A DNA stretch of 64,000 nt from Nitrospiraceae bacterium (GCA_035623075.1 DASPUC010000005.1:43501-107500), one strand, 5' to 3'. Positions 24,712 through 33,639 are shown, numbered from the stretch's first letter. A program made the numbers and translations. The notes: generated by a model not told the origin, from the sequence alone.

Positions 24712-25410
24712 TCAGGGATGCTCCTCGACCCAGACCTCCCCCTCAGGTGTGTGTTCCAACTTCCAGATTGGGGTGATCTGCTTCAACTCGTCGATCGTCC
24801 ATTTGCATGCCCGAAACGCTTCGGCTCGATGCTCGGCCCCGACCACGATCAGCACAATATTCTCGCCGATCCCGATTTCTCCGTAACGGTGGAGAATCAG
24901 CACTTCAAGCACGTCGAAATCTTTGAGCGCCCGTTCACGAATTTCTCGAAGCTTTTTCTGCGCCATGCCTTCGTAATGTTCGAAGGTGATACTGTCCACA
25001 TCCCGGCCTTTCGATCGATCTCGCGCCGTCCCGAGAAAGATCGAGATCCCGCCGATCCGCTTCGACCGGCTTCGGACGCGGTCGATCTCCTTGTCCACAG
25101 AGAAATCCTCCCGCTGCACCCGGACGAACTCAGCATCGTCATGGACCTGATCCATGGGACATCCCCCTGCGAACGGCGGCAGGAGCGCTACCTCGTCGCC
25201 ATCGTGAATCGTCGTGTCCTCGTGCGCGATTTCCTGGTTTACCGATAGGAGAATTTTTTTCTTAAGGATCAGTTCCCCGATCGCCGGATATCCAGTCTCG
25301 ATCATGCTCACAAGGTCTTTCACCCGTCGCCCATTCAGGAGGTTCAAGGACAATGCGCCTTGATTTCCCGCCAACGCCTTCGTCATCCCGAAAAGCCGGA
25401 CTGTGACCAC
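24712..25410 (-). CDS. MoaD-MoaE fusion, molybdopterin synthase
   Basis: 234 residues. Residues 1-83 are the ubiquitin-like MoaD domain ending in LLPPFAGG; the double glycine (82-83) that must be free to carry sulfur runs straight into MoaE (90-234) with no stop. MoaE has the catalytic-lysine block CKWTIDELKQITPIWK. The GTG at 25410 with GGAAAGG upstream is preferred over a TTG at 25434. M. tuberculosis MoaX has the same fusion and is cut after the glycine motif, so this protein probably also needs cleavage (inference). It converts cyclic pyranopterin monophosphate to molybdopterin. Confidence 0.93.
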   Translation of the reverse strand: MVTVRLFGMTKALAGNQGALSLNLLNGRRVKDLVSMIETGYPAIGELILKKKILLSVNQEIAHEDTTIHDGDEVALLPPFAGGCPMDQVHDDAEFVRVQREDFSVDKEIDRVRSRSKRIGGISIFLGTARDRSKGRDVDSITFEHYEGMAQKKLREIRERALKDFDVLEVLILHRYGEIGIGENIVLIVVGAEHRAEAFRACKWTIDELKQITPIWKLEHTPEGEVWVEEHP

Positions 25411-25445
25411 GATAGCGCCTTTCCAATAAGGCAATCGATCGGACC

Positions 25446-25937
25446 CTAGGCCCTAGTAAACGTACCGGACCTGCCTCCGGATTTGGAAAGCAAACACACT
25501 TCACTGAAGCTCATGCCCCGATCAATTGCCTTGCACATGTCGTAGATTGTAAGCGCCGCCACCGACGCAGCAGTCAGGGCTTCCATTTCCACGCCGGTGG
25601 GTCCGGTCGTCTTGACTGTCGCCGTGATCGTGATCGAGCAACGGCCTTCTCGATCCGGCTGCGTCTCTTCTTTGAAGGAGATGTCCACACTGGTGAGGAG
25701 AATGGGATGACACATGGGAACGAGATCCGGGGTCTTTTTTGCCCCCATGACCCCGGCAACCTGAGCGACCGACAAGACATCGCCTTTTGCAATCTTGCCG
25801 CGTTGGATCTTTTCAAGAGTTTCCGGCTGGAGGAGAACCTTTGCCTGCGCCGTGGCAACCCGCTCGGTTGCATCCTTCGCGCTGACATCGACCATCCGAG
25901 CACGACCCGCTTCGTTGAAGTGCGTGAACTCAGCCAT
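25446..25937 (-). CDS. moaC: Cyclic pyranopterin monophosphate synthase
   Basis: 163 residues from an ATG with GAGG upstream. The family blocks FTHFNEAGRARMVDVSAKD, PMCHPILLTSVDI, TGVEMEALTAASVAALTIYDMCKA and KSGGRSG are all present, including the catalytic lysine and histidine regions. It works directly after MoaA. It leads the minus-strand run moaC, moaD-E, moaA, nickel transporter, and has a good promoter 40 bases upstream. Confidence 0.97.
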   Translation of the reverse strand: MAEFTHFNEAGRARMVDVSAKDATERVATAQAKVLLQPETLEKIQRGKIAKGDVLSVAQVAGVMGAKKTPDLVPMCHPILLTSVDISFKEETQPDREGRCSITITATVKTTGPTGVEMEALTAASVAALTIYDMCKAIDRGMSFSEVCLLSKSGGRSGTFTRA

Positions 25938-25978
25938 TTTCCTCAATGAATCAGGCAGTTGCAGAGAAACCCGATCAG

Positions 25979-26008
25979 ATTATAGGTGGCTCTTAAACAG
26001 CGAGTCAA
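25979..26008 (-). promoter_or_regulatory. Sigma-70 promoter for the moaC run
   Basis: On the minus strand TTGACT (26008-26003), an 18-base gap and a perfect TATAAT (25984-25979), about 41 bases before the moaC ATG. Confidence 0.55.
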
Positions 26009-26032
26009 GCTCGGGTCCTCCTAACGGACTGC

Positions 26033-26062
26033 TTGACAGTCGAAATTTCAATCCTGGAGAAT
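26033..26062 (+). promoter_or_regulatory. Possible promoter for the FolB-methyltransferase gene
   Basis: TTGACA at 26033-26038, an 18-base gap and GAGAAT at 26057-26062. It is divergent from the moaC promoter and would start transcription right at the ATG at 26069; GGAG at 26056-26059 may be a ribosome site instead. Confidence 0.3.
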
Positions 26063-26068
26063 GGCGAC

Positions 26069-27019
26069 ATGGCTCGTCAGATCATCATCGAACGGCTTGA
26101 ATTTCAAGGATGTTGTGGAGTAACGGCAGAAGAACGCCATCGGCCGCAACCACTGGCTATCGATTTGGAGCTTGAGTGTGAGGTGGAACCAGGTCATGTG
26201 CCGGACAATGTTCAGGATGTCGTCGATTATGCTCAAGTTATTGAACGGATCGTTGAGTTGGGTACGACTCAAGTATGTATACTCCTCGAAACCCTCGGCG
26301 AGCACATTCTCACGATGCTGTTCACCGAATTTCCTGTTGATCGGGTGAAGCTCTGGCTCCGGAAACTCGCCCCGCCGCTTCTCTATAGCACCGGATCCGT
26401 AGGAGTGCAGATGGACCGAACCCGCATGGCTCACCCCCTGCATCTCCCCGATGCAACAGCCGCTCGCTTCCTCACCCAACAACTGCACTGGTTGCCAAAG
26501 GGCCGGGCACTTGATGTCGCGGCAGGCTCCGGCCGCAATGCCTTGTATTTGGCTTCACATGGTTTCCAAGTCGATGCGCTCGACCGCGATGAGCAGCGAT
26601 TGGCCAATCTTGCTGCAATGGCGAAACAACAGAATTTGCCGGGCTTGAGCGTGCAGACCGTCGATCTGGAGCGATCCACCGACGACCGACCGGAATTCCC
26701 CAAGAGCACCTATGACGTCATCTTGGTGTTCTTCTACCTTCACCGGCCACTCTTTCCGTGGCTGATAGAGGCATTGAAGCCGAATGGCGTCCTGATCTAC
26801 GAAACGTTTTCCATTGAGAATTATTTCCGGCATCATCATCCCCGGCGGTGGGAGTTCTGCCTAGCGCAGAACGAACTCCTCCGTCTCACGTCGGATCTTC
26901 GGGTCCTCTCCTACGATGAGGGCGAGCACAACGGTGATCACGGTCTGGTTCCTGCCTTCACGGCGCAGCTCGTCGCGAAAAAATCCGGACTTGCAGAGCG
27001 GTCTCATGGGCTGCATTGA
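26069..27019 (+). CDS. Dihydroneopterin aldolase (FolB) fused to a methyltransferase
   Basis: 316 residues. Residues 1-117 are FolB: E21/E22 in GVTAEERHRPQPL, Y54 in VVDYAQV, E74 in LLETLGEHI and K99 in VKLWLRKLAPP fit the active-site pattern. Residues 125-316 are a class I SAM methyltransferase of the TehB/UbiE-like group, with motif I LDVAAGSGRNALYLA, DRDEQRL, YDVILVFFYLHRPLFPWL and KPNGVLIYETF. FolB releases 6-hydroxymethyl-dihydropterin for folate. No stop or start separates the halves, so it is a true fusion. The methyltransferase substrate is unknown. The next gene begins 14 bases before its stop. Confidence 0.85.
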   Translation: MARQIIIERLEFQGCCGVTAEERHRPQPLAIDLELECEVEPGHVPDNVQDVVDYAQVIERIVELGTTQVCILLETLGEHILTMLFTEFPVDRVKLWLRKLAPPLLYSTGSVGVQMDRTRMAHPLHLPDATAARFLTQQLHWLPKGRALDVAAGSGRNALYLASHGFQVDALDRDEQRLANLAAMAKQQNLPGLSVQTVDLERSTDDRPEFPKSTYDVILVFFYLHRPLFPWLIEALKPNGVLIYETFSIENYFRHHHPRRWEFCLAQNELLRLTSDLRVLSYDEGEHNGDHGLVPAFTAQLVAKKSGLAERSHGLH

Positions 27020-27854
27020 CCTCCATCTCCATACCACGCACTCTGACGGGAGCCTGCGACCAGCCGATGTTCTTACCCTCGCCCAGAAAGCGGGGGTCTC
27101 GGCACTGGCGATCACGGACCACGACATCATGGACGGTCTCCCCGAAGCGATGGCGGTAGGGACTCAACTCGGAATCGAGGTACTTCCCGGCGTGGAAATC
27201 AGCTCCTTTGACGGTAAAGGCGAGCTTCATATTCTTGGCTATTGCCTCAACTGGCGGGATGAAAAGCTCCAGAGCCGCTTAGCCGTGCTGCGTGCCAGCC
27301 GGCACCGTCGCAACCCACTCATCGTCGAACGGCTCCAGGCGATGGGGCTGGAGCTCACCTATGACGAAGTCAGGGCCTTGGCAGGAACAGAATCTGTCGG
27401 CCGGCCGCATATTGCCCGAGTCTTGATGGAGAAAGGATACGTAACCTCTGCTAAAGAAGCCTTCGACCGCTATCTTGCAGAAGGCCGACCGGGGTATGTT
27501 GCACGTGAGTTACCGAGCCCAGCTGAAGCCATTAGCTGGATCAAGGAGGCACAGGGCGTCGCAGTGTTGGCCCATCCTACCTGGGTGAAAGAATCTGATA
27601 CCGCCTTGCCTGCATTCGTCCGAGCCCTCAAAGACAATGGGCTCGGCGGTATCGAAGTCCATTACAGCACCCATACGCAACAGCAGACCATGCGGTTCCT
27701 CGAACTTGCCAAACAGTTCGACCTATTGGTCACAGGAGGAAGCGACTTCCATGGGCTGACCAAACCTGACATCGAGGTAGGGGTAGGTCGTGGAAGTCTA
27801 AAAGTTCCAGAACAGTTGCTCGCTCCCTTGAAGGAAGCGGCAACGCGGTCGTGA
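27006..27854 (+). CDS. PHP-domain phosphoesterase (RNase AM/YciV-like)
   Basis: 282 residues from an ATG that overlaps the previous gene by 14 bases. The PHP metal motifs are present: DLHLHTTHSDG, ITDHD, GVEISS, HPTW and GSDFHG. Length and blocks match the YciV/TrpH group, which acts on 3',5'-bisphosphate nucleotides and on 5' ends of RNA. Cytoplasmic. It probably shares a transcript with the FolB fusion but has no evident link in function. Confidence 0.88.
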   Translation: MGCIDLHLHTTHSDGSLRPADVLTLAQKAGVSALAITDHDIMDGLPEAMAVGTQLGIEVLPGVEISSFDGKGELHILGYCLNWRDEKLQSRLAVLRASRHRRNPLIVERLQAMGLELTYDEVRALAGTESVGRPHIARVLMEKGYVTSAKEAFDRYLAEGRPGYVARELPSPAEAISWIKEAQGVAVLAHPTWVKESDTALPAFVRALKDNGLGGIEVHYSTHTQQQTMRFLELAKQFDLLVTGGSDFHGLTKPDIEVGVGRGSLKVPEQLLAPLKEAATRS

Positions 27855-27913
27855 TCGTTGCTTCTCCCTGCTCTTAATCGATCCTACCGTGCTCGCATGT
27901 TTTCGCCTATTCG

Positions 27914-27941
27914 TTGACTCTCTGCTGCCATCCGCTAGACT
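27914..27941 (+). promoter_or_regulatory. Sigma-70 promoter for the kinase/phosphatase/FHA set
   Basis: TTGACT at 27914-27919, a 16-base gap and TAGACT at 27936-27941, giving a leader of about 25 bases to the ATG at 27974. Nearly the same sequence lies before uppS. Confidence 0.55.
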
Positions 27942-27973
27942 TTGACACATCCATCGGAACCCTGATCGCGATC

Positions 27974-29365
27974 ATGTCGACACGCTGGAACTGGATCGGT
28001 CCGTATAGTTTTGCCATCTTAGCGGCGCTCGTCGCCGGCCCCCTGCTCAGTAGTCTCTCCCTTGTTCAGGCGCTGTCGATCAACTCTCTTCAACTAAGCG
28101 GTCCCAACGTTGTCCGGTTAGTCGCCGATGGCGTCGCTCTCATACTCCTTTGGCTGATGGCTGCCGCCGCCTTCCGGGAAATTCCCGATAACGGCCGCGG
28201 GTTGGGTTTTTTCCGCAGCCTCATTCTCCCGATCACAGCTCTTCTGACAGTAATCTTTACGAACAAGGCAATGAAGACCGTCGGGCTCCCCTTTGTGGAA
28301 CAGATCGGCAGCACTCGGTATGCATGGGGTTATGCGATCAGTCTCTTGGTTGCCGGCTGCTGGTTTACGTTGGCCTGGATGCTTCATCTCCAGGCTCTGC
28401 GGGCAGTCTGGTCCTCCCCGGTTCATTCTCGTACGGTCATCCGAACCGACCAAGAATTGGCTGACTTAGAAGAGACGGTGACGACACGAACCGAACCGAC
28501 GAGTAAACCGGTACCGTTGGCCACCAATGGTCAGACTCCGGCAATGCTCGGACGGTACAAAGTCTTGAAGGAACTCGGGCGCGGCGCAATGGGGGTGGTG
28601 TATCTGGGAAAAGATCCAAAAATCCAACGATTTGTCGCCATTAAAACCATGAAGCTCGACGAAATCGATGACGATCAGAAACTGCGGGATTTCAAAGCCC
28701 GATTTTTCCGTGAAGCTGAATCGACCGGACGCATGTCTCACCCCAACATCGTCACGATCTATGACGCCGGGGAAGAACAGAACCTCGCCTTCATTGCGAT
28801 GGAACTGCTCGAGGGAATCCCTCTGAAACAATATGCCCGGAAACCAAACCTGCTCCCCCCGAGGGACGTCGTCTCGATACTCGCAACCGTCGCTGATGCC
28901 CTTGATTATGCTCATCAGCAAGGTGTTGTCCATCGAGACATCAAGCCGGCCAACATCATGATCACAAAAGACCAAACCGTGAAGGTGATGGATTTCGGCA
29001 TTGCCAAGATGGCCTCGAGTAACAAGACCCAAACTGACATCGTGCTCGGAACACCGACCTACATGTCGCCGGAGCAGATCGCCGGGAAGAAGGTCGACGG
29101 ACGGTCCGACATCTTCTCGCTGGGAATCGTCCTGTTCGAGCTTCTCGCAGGACAGCCGCCGTTCACGGCGGACAATTTATCAGCCCTGCTCTTCACCATT
29201 ACCCACAATCCCCATCCCGCCATTCATTCGTTTCGGAATGATCTCTCCCCCATAGTGCAGGAGATCCTCGATCGAGCACTACAGAAAGAATTGCCGCAAC
29301 GATACCGCAGGGCCGGAGAGTTGGCCCAAGATCTCCGCGCGTGCCTTCAGAGCCTGGCTGCTTGA
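27974..29365 (+). CDS. Membrane-bound Ser/Thr protein kinase with N-terminal membrane domain
   Basis: 463 residues. Residues 1-165 hold four hydrophobic segments (for example FAILAALVAGPLLSSLS and VADGVALILLWLMAAAAF). A linker leads to a Hanks-type kinase at about 193-460: glycine loop LGRGAMGVVYLG, the lysine of VAIKTMKL, HRDIKPANIM, DFGIAKM, and GTPTYMSPEQIAG. All catalytic residues are present. The order is the reverse of PknB-type kinases, which have the kinase first. The start is the ATG at 27974; an earlier TTG is the promoter -35 box. PP2C and FHA genes follow at once, making a phosphorylate/remove/read set. Confidence 0.93.
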   Translation: MSTRWNWIGPYSFAILAALVAGPLLSSLSLVQALSINSLQLSGPNVVRLVADGVALILLWLMAAAAFREIPDNGRGLGFFRSLILPITALLTVIFTNKAMKTVGLPFVEQIGSTRYAWGYAISLLVAGCWFTLAWMLHLQALRAVWSSPVHSRTVIRTDQELADLEETVTTRTEPTSKPVPLATNGQTPAMLGRYKVLKELGRGAMGVVYLGKDPKIQRFVAIKTMKLDEIDDDQKLRDFKARFFREAESTGRMSHPNIVTIYDAGEEQNLAFIAMELLEGIPLKQYARKPNLLPPRDVVSILATVADALDYAHQQGVVHRDIKPANIMITKDQTVKVMDFGIAKMASSNKTQTDIVLGTPTYMSPEQIAGKKVDGRSDIFSLGIVLFELLAGQPPFTADNLSALLFTITHNPHPAIHSFRNDLSPIVQEILDRALQKELPQRYRRAGELAQDLRACLQSLAA

Positions 29366-29377
29366 GAAAGGTTCTTC

Positions 29378-30190
29378 ATGCCGATCGAGATCCTCCACTG
29401 CGCGAGAACCGACATCGGGCTTAAGCGCCATCGCAACGAAGATCGCTTCTGCGCGAATCATGACCTCGGGCTGTACGTCGTCTGTGACGGAATGGGTGGG
29501 GAAAATGCCGGAGACATCGCCAGTTCCCTGGCCGTCGGCACCATTCAAACATACATGGCAGACACTGTGCGTCGATCCGACCTGCCGTTCGTCGGTCCGT
29601 ACGACGCCACCGTCTCTTCAATGACAAACCGGCTCGCCAGCGCCATCAGGCTGGCGAACCAGACGATTCATCAAGAGTCCTGGACGCATTCGAACTGTGT
29701 CGGCATGGGCACCACGGTTGTGGCGGCACATCTTTCCGGCGAGATGCTCTCCATCGCCCACGTCGGGGACAGCCGGCTCTACCTCGCCCGCGGAAACACC
29801 CTTCATGCGTTGACGACGGATCATTCGTGGGTCGCTGACCAAGTCCTGAACGGCGTTCTGACGGAAGAAGAGGCAGAGCAGTCATCACGGAAGAACATCG
29901 TCACGCGCGCGCTCGGAGTCGAGAGTGCCGTAGAGGTAGAGCTCGGCGAAATGGCGGTCATGCCGGGCGATGTGCTCTTGCTCTGTTCGGACGGACTGAC
30001 GCGAGGGGTCCGAACTCCAGAGATACTTCAGGCACTCCGTGACGAATGCAACGTGGAATGGAAAGCCGATCGATTGATCATGATGGCGAATCGCGCCGGA
30101 GGGGATGACAACACCACTGTTCTTGTCGTCACGGTCCAACAAGCCGACCAGCCCGGGCTGTGGGAACAATTTCGCACACGATTCTTGTAA
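29378..30190 (+). CDS. PP2C-family protein Ser/Thr phosphatase
   Basis: 270 residues, single PP2C domain with RNEDRFC, VCDGMGGENAGDIAS, GMGTTVVAAH, AHVGDSRLYLA, LTTDHSWVADQV, LLLCSDGLTRGV and GGDDNTTVLVV. It begins 12 bases after the kinase stop, so it most likely reverses that kinase's phosphorylation. A second PP2C is at 3729; the two are paralogues with the same motif order. No membrane segment, so it acts in the cytoplasm. Confidence 0.94.
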   Translation: MPIEILHCARTDIGLKRHRNEDRFCANHDLGLYVVCDGMGGENAGDIASSLAVGTIQTYMADTVRRSDLPFVGPYDATVSSMTNRLASAIRLANQTIHQESWTHSNCVGMGTTVVAAHLSGEMLSIAHVGDSRLYLARGNTLHALTTDHSWVADQVLNGVLTEEEAEQSSRKNIVTRALGVESAVEVELGEMAVMPGDVLLLCSDGLTRGVRTPEILQALRDECNVEWKADRLIMMANRAGGDDNTTVLVVTVQQADQPGLWEQFRTRFL

Positions 30191-30226
30191 CCATGTGAGC
30201 TGAGACTGAAAGAGGAGGGATCACCG

Positions 30227-30943
30227 ATGCCGCACACTGCCACCGCACAGGCGAAACTGCTCGTCAAATTGCACGGCCAAGCTTCGAAGATGATTGACCT
30301 CGTGACAGAGGGCTTTGCCATCGGACGCAAGGCTGATAATGATCTTTCGATCGACGACCAGAGCATCTCGAGTCACCACGCACGAATCAGTAAGGTACAG
30401 TCGGTCTTTTTTATTGAAGACTTGAAGAGCACGAATGGCACGTCCGTCAATGAGAAGCGAATCGATCGGCATCAGCTGCGAGATGGAGACATTATCTCGA
30501 TCGGCCAACACCGTCTGATCTTTCAAGATATCAGCGAGGCTGAAACTACCCCCGTCGCCGCATCCATGGATATGGACAAGACGATGGTTCTCGTGGGGGG
30601 GAGTCAACTTCAGACTCCGGCTGCTCCGGCCGCACGCCTCTTGGTGACGTCGGGCAAAACCGATCAGATGGAATACACCCTGGCGAAACAGGTGGCACTC
30701 ATTGGATCTCAAGAGGATGCGACGATTCGCCTGACTGGATGGTTCGCGCCCAAATCTGCTGCACGCGTGACCCGTCGAGGGATTCAATACTCCATCAGTC
30801 CGACACAGAATGCGAAGAAAATTCTGGTGAATGGAAAGGAGGTTGTCACGCAGCAGGAACTCAAAAACGGGGACCAGATAGAGGTGGCGGGTGTCACCCT
30901 CTCGTTTTTCCTCACGCCTCCTTCCAAAACCCAGCCTCGGTAG
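30227..30943 (+). CDS. Double FHA-domain phosphothreonine-binding protein
   Basis: 238 residues with GAGGAGG upstream. The first FHA domain (about 10-100) has the full binding set: GRKADNDLSI, SSHHARI and STNGTSVN. After a linker, a second FHA-like domain (about 140-232) keeps the fold pattern (LIGSQEDATIRL, NGKEVVTQQELKNGD) but has lost the Ser-x-x-His motif (PKSAARVT), so it may bind protein rather than phosphothreonine. It probably reads targets of the kinase two genes upstream. It ends the plus-strand set. Confidence 0.9.
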   Translation: MPHTATAQAKLLVKLHGQASKMIDLVTEGFAIGRKADNDLSIDDQSISSHHARISKVQSVFFIEDLKSTNGTSVNEKRIDRHQLRDGDIISIGQHRLIFQDISEAETTPVAASMDMDKTMVLVGGSQLQTPAAPAARLLVTSGKTDQMEYTLAKQVALIGSQEDATIRLTGWFAPKSAARVTRRGIQYSISPTQNAKKILVNGKEVVTQQELKNGDQIEVAGVTLSFFLTPPSKTQPR

Positions 30944-31201
30944 CGGTTTAGAGACGAGCGGTCGTTGAAAAGCAGTCCGATCGCTTGGAGACACCCCAGA
31001 GCAAACCGCCCTGTATAACATCAGAACACCCCGCAGGATGTTCACACAGGCCTTCCAGCTGGACCACCGCGAGTGAAGCGATGAGGCCGGGATTTTGTGC
31101 CGGACTGCGACTCCCTGAGCGACGGGAGAACCAAGTCTGGGAAAGACGCCTCGTGGCTGTCGGGTAACGTAGGTGAGACGGAGGACTTTTTTAATATTCT
31201 G

Positions 31202-31831
31202 TTAGTGTTTGAAGTACACCGTGCCCTTAGGCAGAGTCTGATAGCACCGATCCGATATATCCTGCGCATGTTCTTGGAGGCACTGGACAACGTTGCCTGA
31301 CCCCGGTGTGATCGACGCGCAGTATCGCCTTACATCCTCCTGACAGGCTGTGATCATCCTCGTCCGCTCTTCTCTCCACTTGACGAATCGTTCTCGTATC
31401 AGCTGCTGGCATGGAAGAGCGAGTTGCTGCATGTGCTGCTCAATGCATTGACGACGCGCGGGACCATCTGACGAACCAGGACAGAACTGTTCGACTTCAG
31501 CCTCACACTTGAGTTTCGTAATTTGCTGAGATCGAGGATCCATGACCATTTCTGTGGAACTGTCCGTATGGGAACGTGGTACCGGTGCACTCTCCGGTTG
31601 GACGGCCGACTGGTCCTGCGAAGGCAGAGGCGGTGACGTCCGAATGGTGAGATCGAGAGTCGGTACGGTTGCAGACGGAGGCGCCGACGCTGCCGCGGTA
31701 CGAGGAGGATCACTTGCAGTAAGTTCCTGCTGGGAAGGGAAGCTTGAGACGATCGTACCCCAGACGAGCCCAAGACTGAGAGCCGTAACCAACCATAAAT
31801 ACACTCTGCCGGACGACGCCTGCTGAGTCAT
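31202..31831 (-). CDS. Secreted or membrane-anchored Cys-rich repeat protein
   Basis: 209 residues with AGGAAGGA before the ATG. Residues 10-30 are a hydrophobic anchor or signal (LWLVTALSLGLVWGTIV). Residues 35-100 are a Ser/Pro/Thr-rich linker. Residues 105-205 hold eight cysteines in two units of the form C-x3-x3-FC / RxxC / H-x-C: KCEAEVEQFCPG...CIEQHMQQLALPC and ACQEDVRRYCAS...CLQEHAQDISDRC. This resembles the cysteine-rich repeat of Golgi glycoprotein 1-type proteins, found in exported bacterial proteins of unknown role. It faces the FHA gene across a 258-base gap with no gene. Confidence 0.78.
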   Translation of the reverse strand: MTQQASSGRVYLWLVTALSLGLVWGTIVSSFPSQQELTASDPPRTAAASAPPSATVPTLDLTIRTSPPLPSQDQSAVQPESAPVPRSHTDSSTEMVMDPRSQQITKLKCEAEVEQFCPGSSDGPARRQCIEQHMQQLALPCQQLIRERFVKWREERTRMITACQEDVRRYCASITPGSGNVVQCLQEHAQDISDRCYQTLPKGTVYFKH

Positions 31832-31965
31832 GGTCCTTCCTCTCGTGAATTCATCCCAGCATAGGCCAAGCCTGTAGAAAAATCTATGAAATGTCCGGTT
31901 TTCGCGCGCGCGGGAGGAACGAGGTCGAGTAGAACGAGACGACGTCGGTGCCGGAACCGAAAATG

Positions 31966-33078
31966 TTAGTTTTCAGGAGTTTCGACGATGTGATTTTCGA
32001 ATCGAGTACAGCCTTCAGCCAGCAAACGGTTGGTCAGCATTTCTCCCGGCCATTCGATGGGCAAATCAGCCGTAAATACCCACACATCTGGCGAGGTCCA
32101 CACCGGACCGTGTTCCTCGGGCAGCTCGGGGTCGAACAGATCCGTCCAGACCGGCATGTAAACACCGTTCCCGCACTGAGTGTGAAGATGGACGATCGTG
32201 CGAGCGCGCACCAAGGGATCCAAGTCCCGCCACACAGCCGCAGTTTCGTCGGCCAGCCGATGAAGACGGACCGCATTTTGCGCATCAAATAATGCATAGG
32301 CGGCGTAGACTGGAGCTTCAATCGCATCCGGCGCAAAAGCTAGCTCCGGACATTGTTCGACCAGGCCTTCCGACAACGCACGACGGTGCCGATCCTCCAG
32401 CGAGTCCGGCAACCCGGCGTCCGGCGCACCGATCAGCTCAAACAGTAGGAACGCCGTATTTTCAACGGGGGGATAGAGTCGAGCGGCGATGGGCTGAGCC
32501 CGCTGGGAATCAGCCACGGCGTTCACGTGTTCATTGACCGATTGAAGCGTCAACGGCTCCAGCGTCGCATCCGTGAGCAATCGTGATTCCACCCGGACGA
32601 CGGTTCCGGCCGGCAGACGAAGCGCGCGATGGAGCAAGTTCGCTGTGGCGACGGGATCGATCTTGAGTTTCAACGGATGGCTGAGATTCGCTTGGAGCGG
32701 AAGAGCTAGCGCAGCCATGACGGCATATAGCGGTTTCTCGTCAGCCTCCTCCTCCAACAACACCGTGCACGCGGACTCGGCCAGCAGATCAAAGAGCCAC
32801 TCCGCCATGTCTTCATCGAGTGCGGCAAGCACCGTCAGCAGATCATGTTCACGCCCCTGTTCGATAAACGCCTGGAGCGTGTCGATCGCCGCCCCGGTAT
32901 CGCCATGATCATGGCGGCGCGCATTGATCAGATGAATTAAATCTCGCGTAAGGGGATCCGGGCGTGACCAGCTCAGCATGTCGCACTCCCACGCAACCGG
33001 CGACTCAGTCCACGAACCGGTTTGTGTCCAGCCACCATGTTGCCAAACTTTCGCCCGAGGAGCAAGCACCAGATACAT
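31966..33078 (-). CDS. Hypothetical protein, about 370 residues
   Basis: I do not recognise this protein. It is acidic, cytoplasmic by composition, with helical stretches (DTLQAFIEQGREHDLLTVLAALDEDM) in the first half and a mixed Trp-rich second half (DLFDPELPEEHGPVWTSPDVWVF). No known motif is visible. The start is uncertain: 33078 (MYLVLAPRAK) or 32979 (MLSWSRPDP). An AGGAGG at 33101-33096 is far from the first and could instead drive a 39-codon frame that ends at the second. It shares the minus strand with the YjbQ gene 37 bases upstream. Confidence 0.65.
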   Translation of the reverse strand: MYLVLAPRAKVWQHGGWTQTGSWTESPVAWECDMLSWSRPDPLTRDLIHLINARRHDHGDTGAAIDTLQAFIEQGREHDLLTVLAALDEDMAEWLFDLLAESACTVLLEEEADEKPLYAVMAALALPLQANLSHPLKLKIDPVATANLLHRALRLPAGTVVRVESRLLTDATLEPLTLQSVNEHVNAVADSQRAQPIAARLYPPVENTAFLLFELIGAPDAGLPDSLEDRHRRALSEGLVEQCPELAFAPDAIEAPVYAAYALFDAQNAVRLHRLADETAAVWRDLDPLVRARTIVHLHTQCGNGVYMPVWTDLFDPELPEEHGPVWTSPDVWVFTADLPIEWPGEMLTNRLLAEGCTRFENHIVETPEN

Positions 33079-33115
33079 TTACTTCTGGCCATTAACCTCC
33101 TGTGTCGACGGCTCA

Positions 33116-33529
33116 TCATTCACCGATCACCTTGATCAGCACTCGCTTGCGTCTGCGTCCGTCGAATTCTCCGTAGAAGATTTGCTCCCATGGACCAAAA
33201 TCCAGCCGGCCCTTCGTAATCGCCACCACAACTTCCCGCCCCATCAATTGCCGTTTGATGTGAGCATCGGCATTATCCTCGCCGGTCTCGTTGTGGCGGT
33301 AGGTCGCTGATTGCGGAGCGATGGTTTCGAGAAACCGCTCGTAATCGTGGAGCAGTCCCGGCTCATCGTCGTTGATATACACACTCGCCGTAATGTGCAT
33401 GGCATTGACGAGGACGAGTCCTTCCAGGACGCCACTTTTCTGGACGGCAGCCTCAACCTGAGGAGTAATGTTTACGAACGCGCGCCGTGTCTTTGTCTCA
33501 AACCAAAGTTCTTCTCGGTAGGATTTCAT
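33116..33529 (-). CDS. YjbQ/UPF0047 family protein
   Basis: 137 residues from the ATG at 33529; a TTG three codons earlier is less likely. Family blocks: [53 protein letters not shown] and [16 protein letters not shown]. The histidines and acidic residues that form the metal-like site are present. Some members have weak thiamine-phosphate synthase activity; the physiological role is unknown. Cytoplasmic. Confidence 0.92.
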   Translation of the reverse strand: MKSYREELWFETKTRRAFVNITPQVEAAVQKSGVLEGLVLVNAMHITASVYINDDEPGLLHDYERFLETIAPQSATYRHNETGEDNADAHIKRQLMGREVVVAITKGRLDFGPWEQIFYGEFDGRRRKRVLIKVIGE

Positions 33530-33639
33530 TTCTGTCAACCAGTGGGAGTAGCATTCTGCCGAATGTACCCTGGGGAAGCAAGCAATGGGTCATGGCCCTC
33601 GACCGTTGAGCACTTCCCCCGCTCCCGCTATACGGTATA

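Noticed and set aside
30221..31045. 274-codon minus-strand frame opposite the FHA gene
   Set aside because: Shadow of the FHA gene, which has complete motifs and a strong ribosome site.
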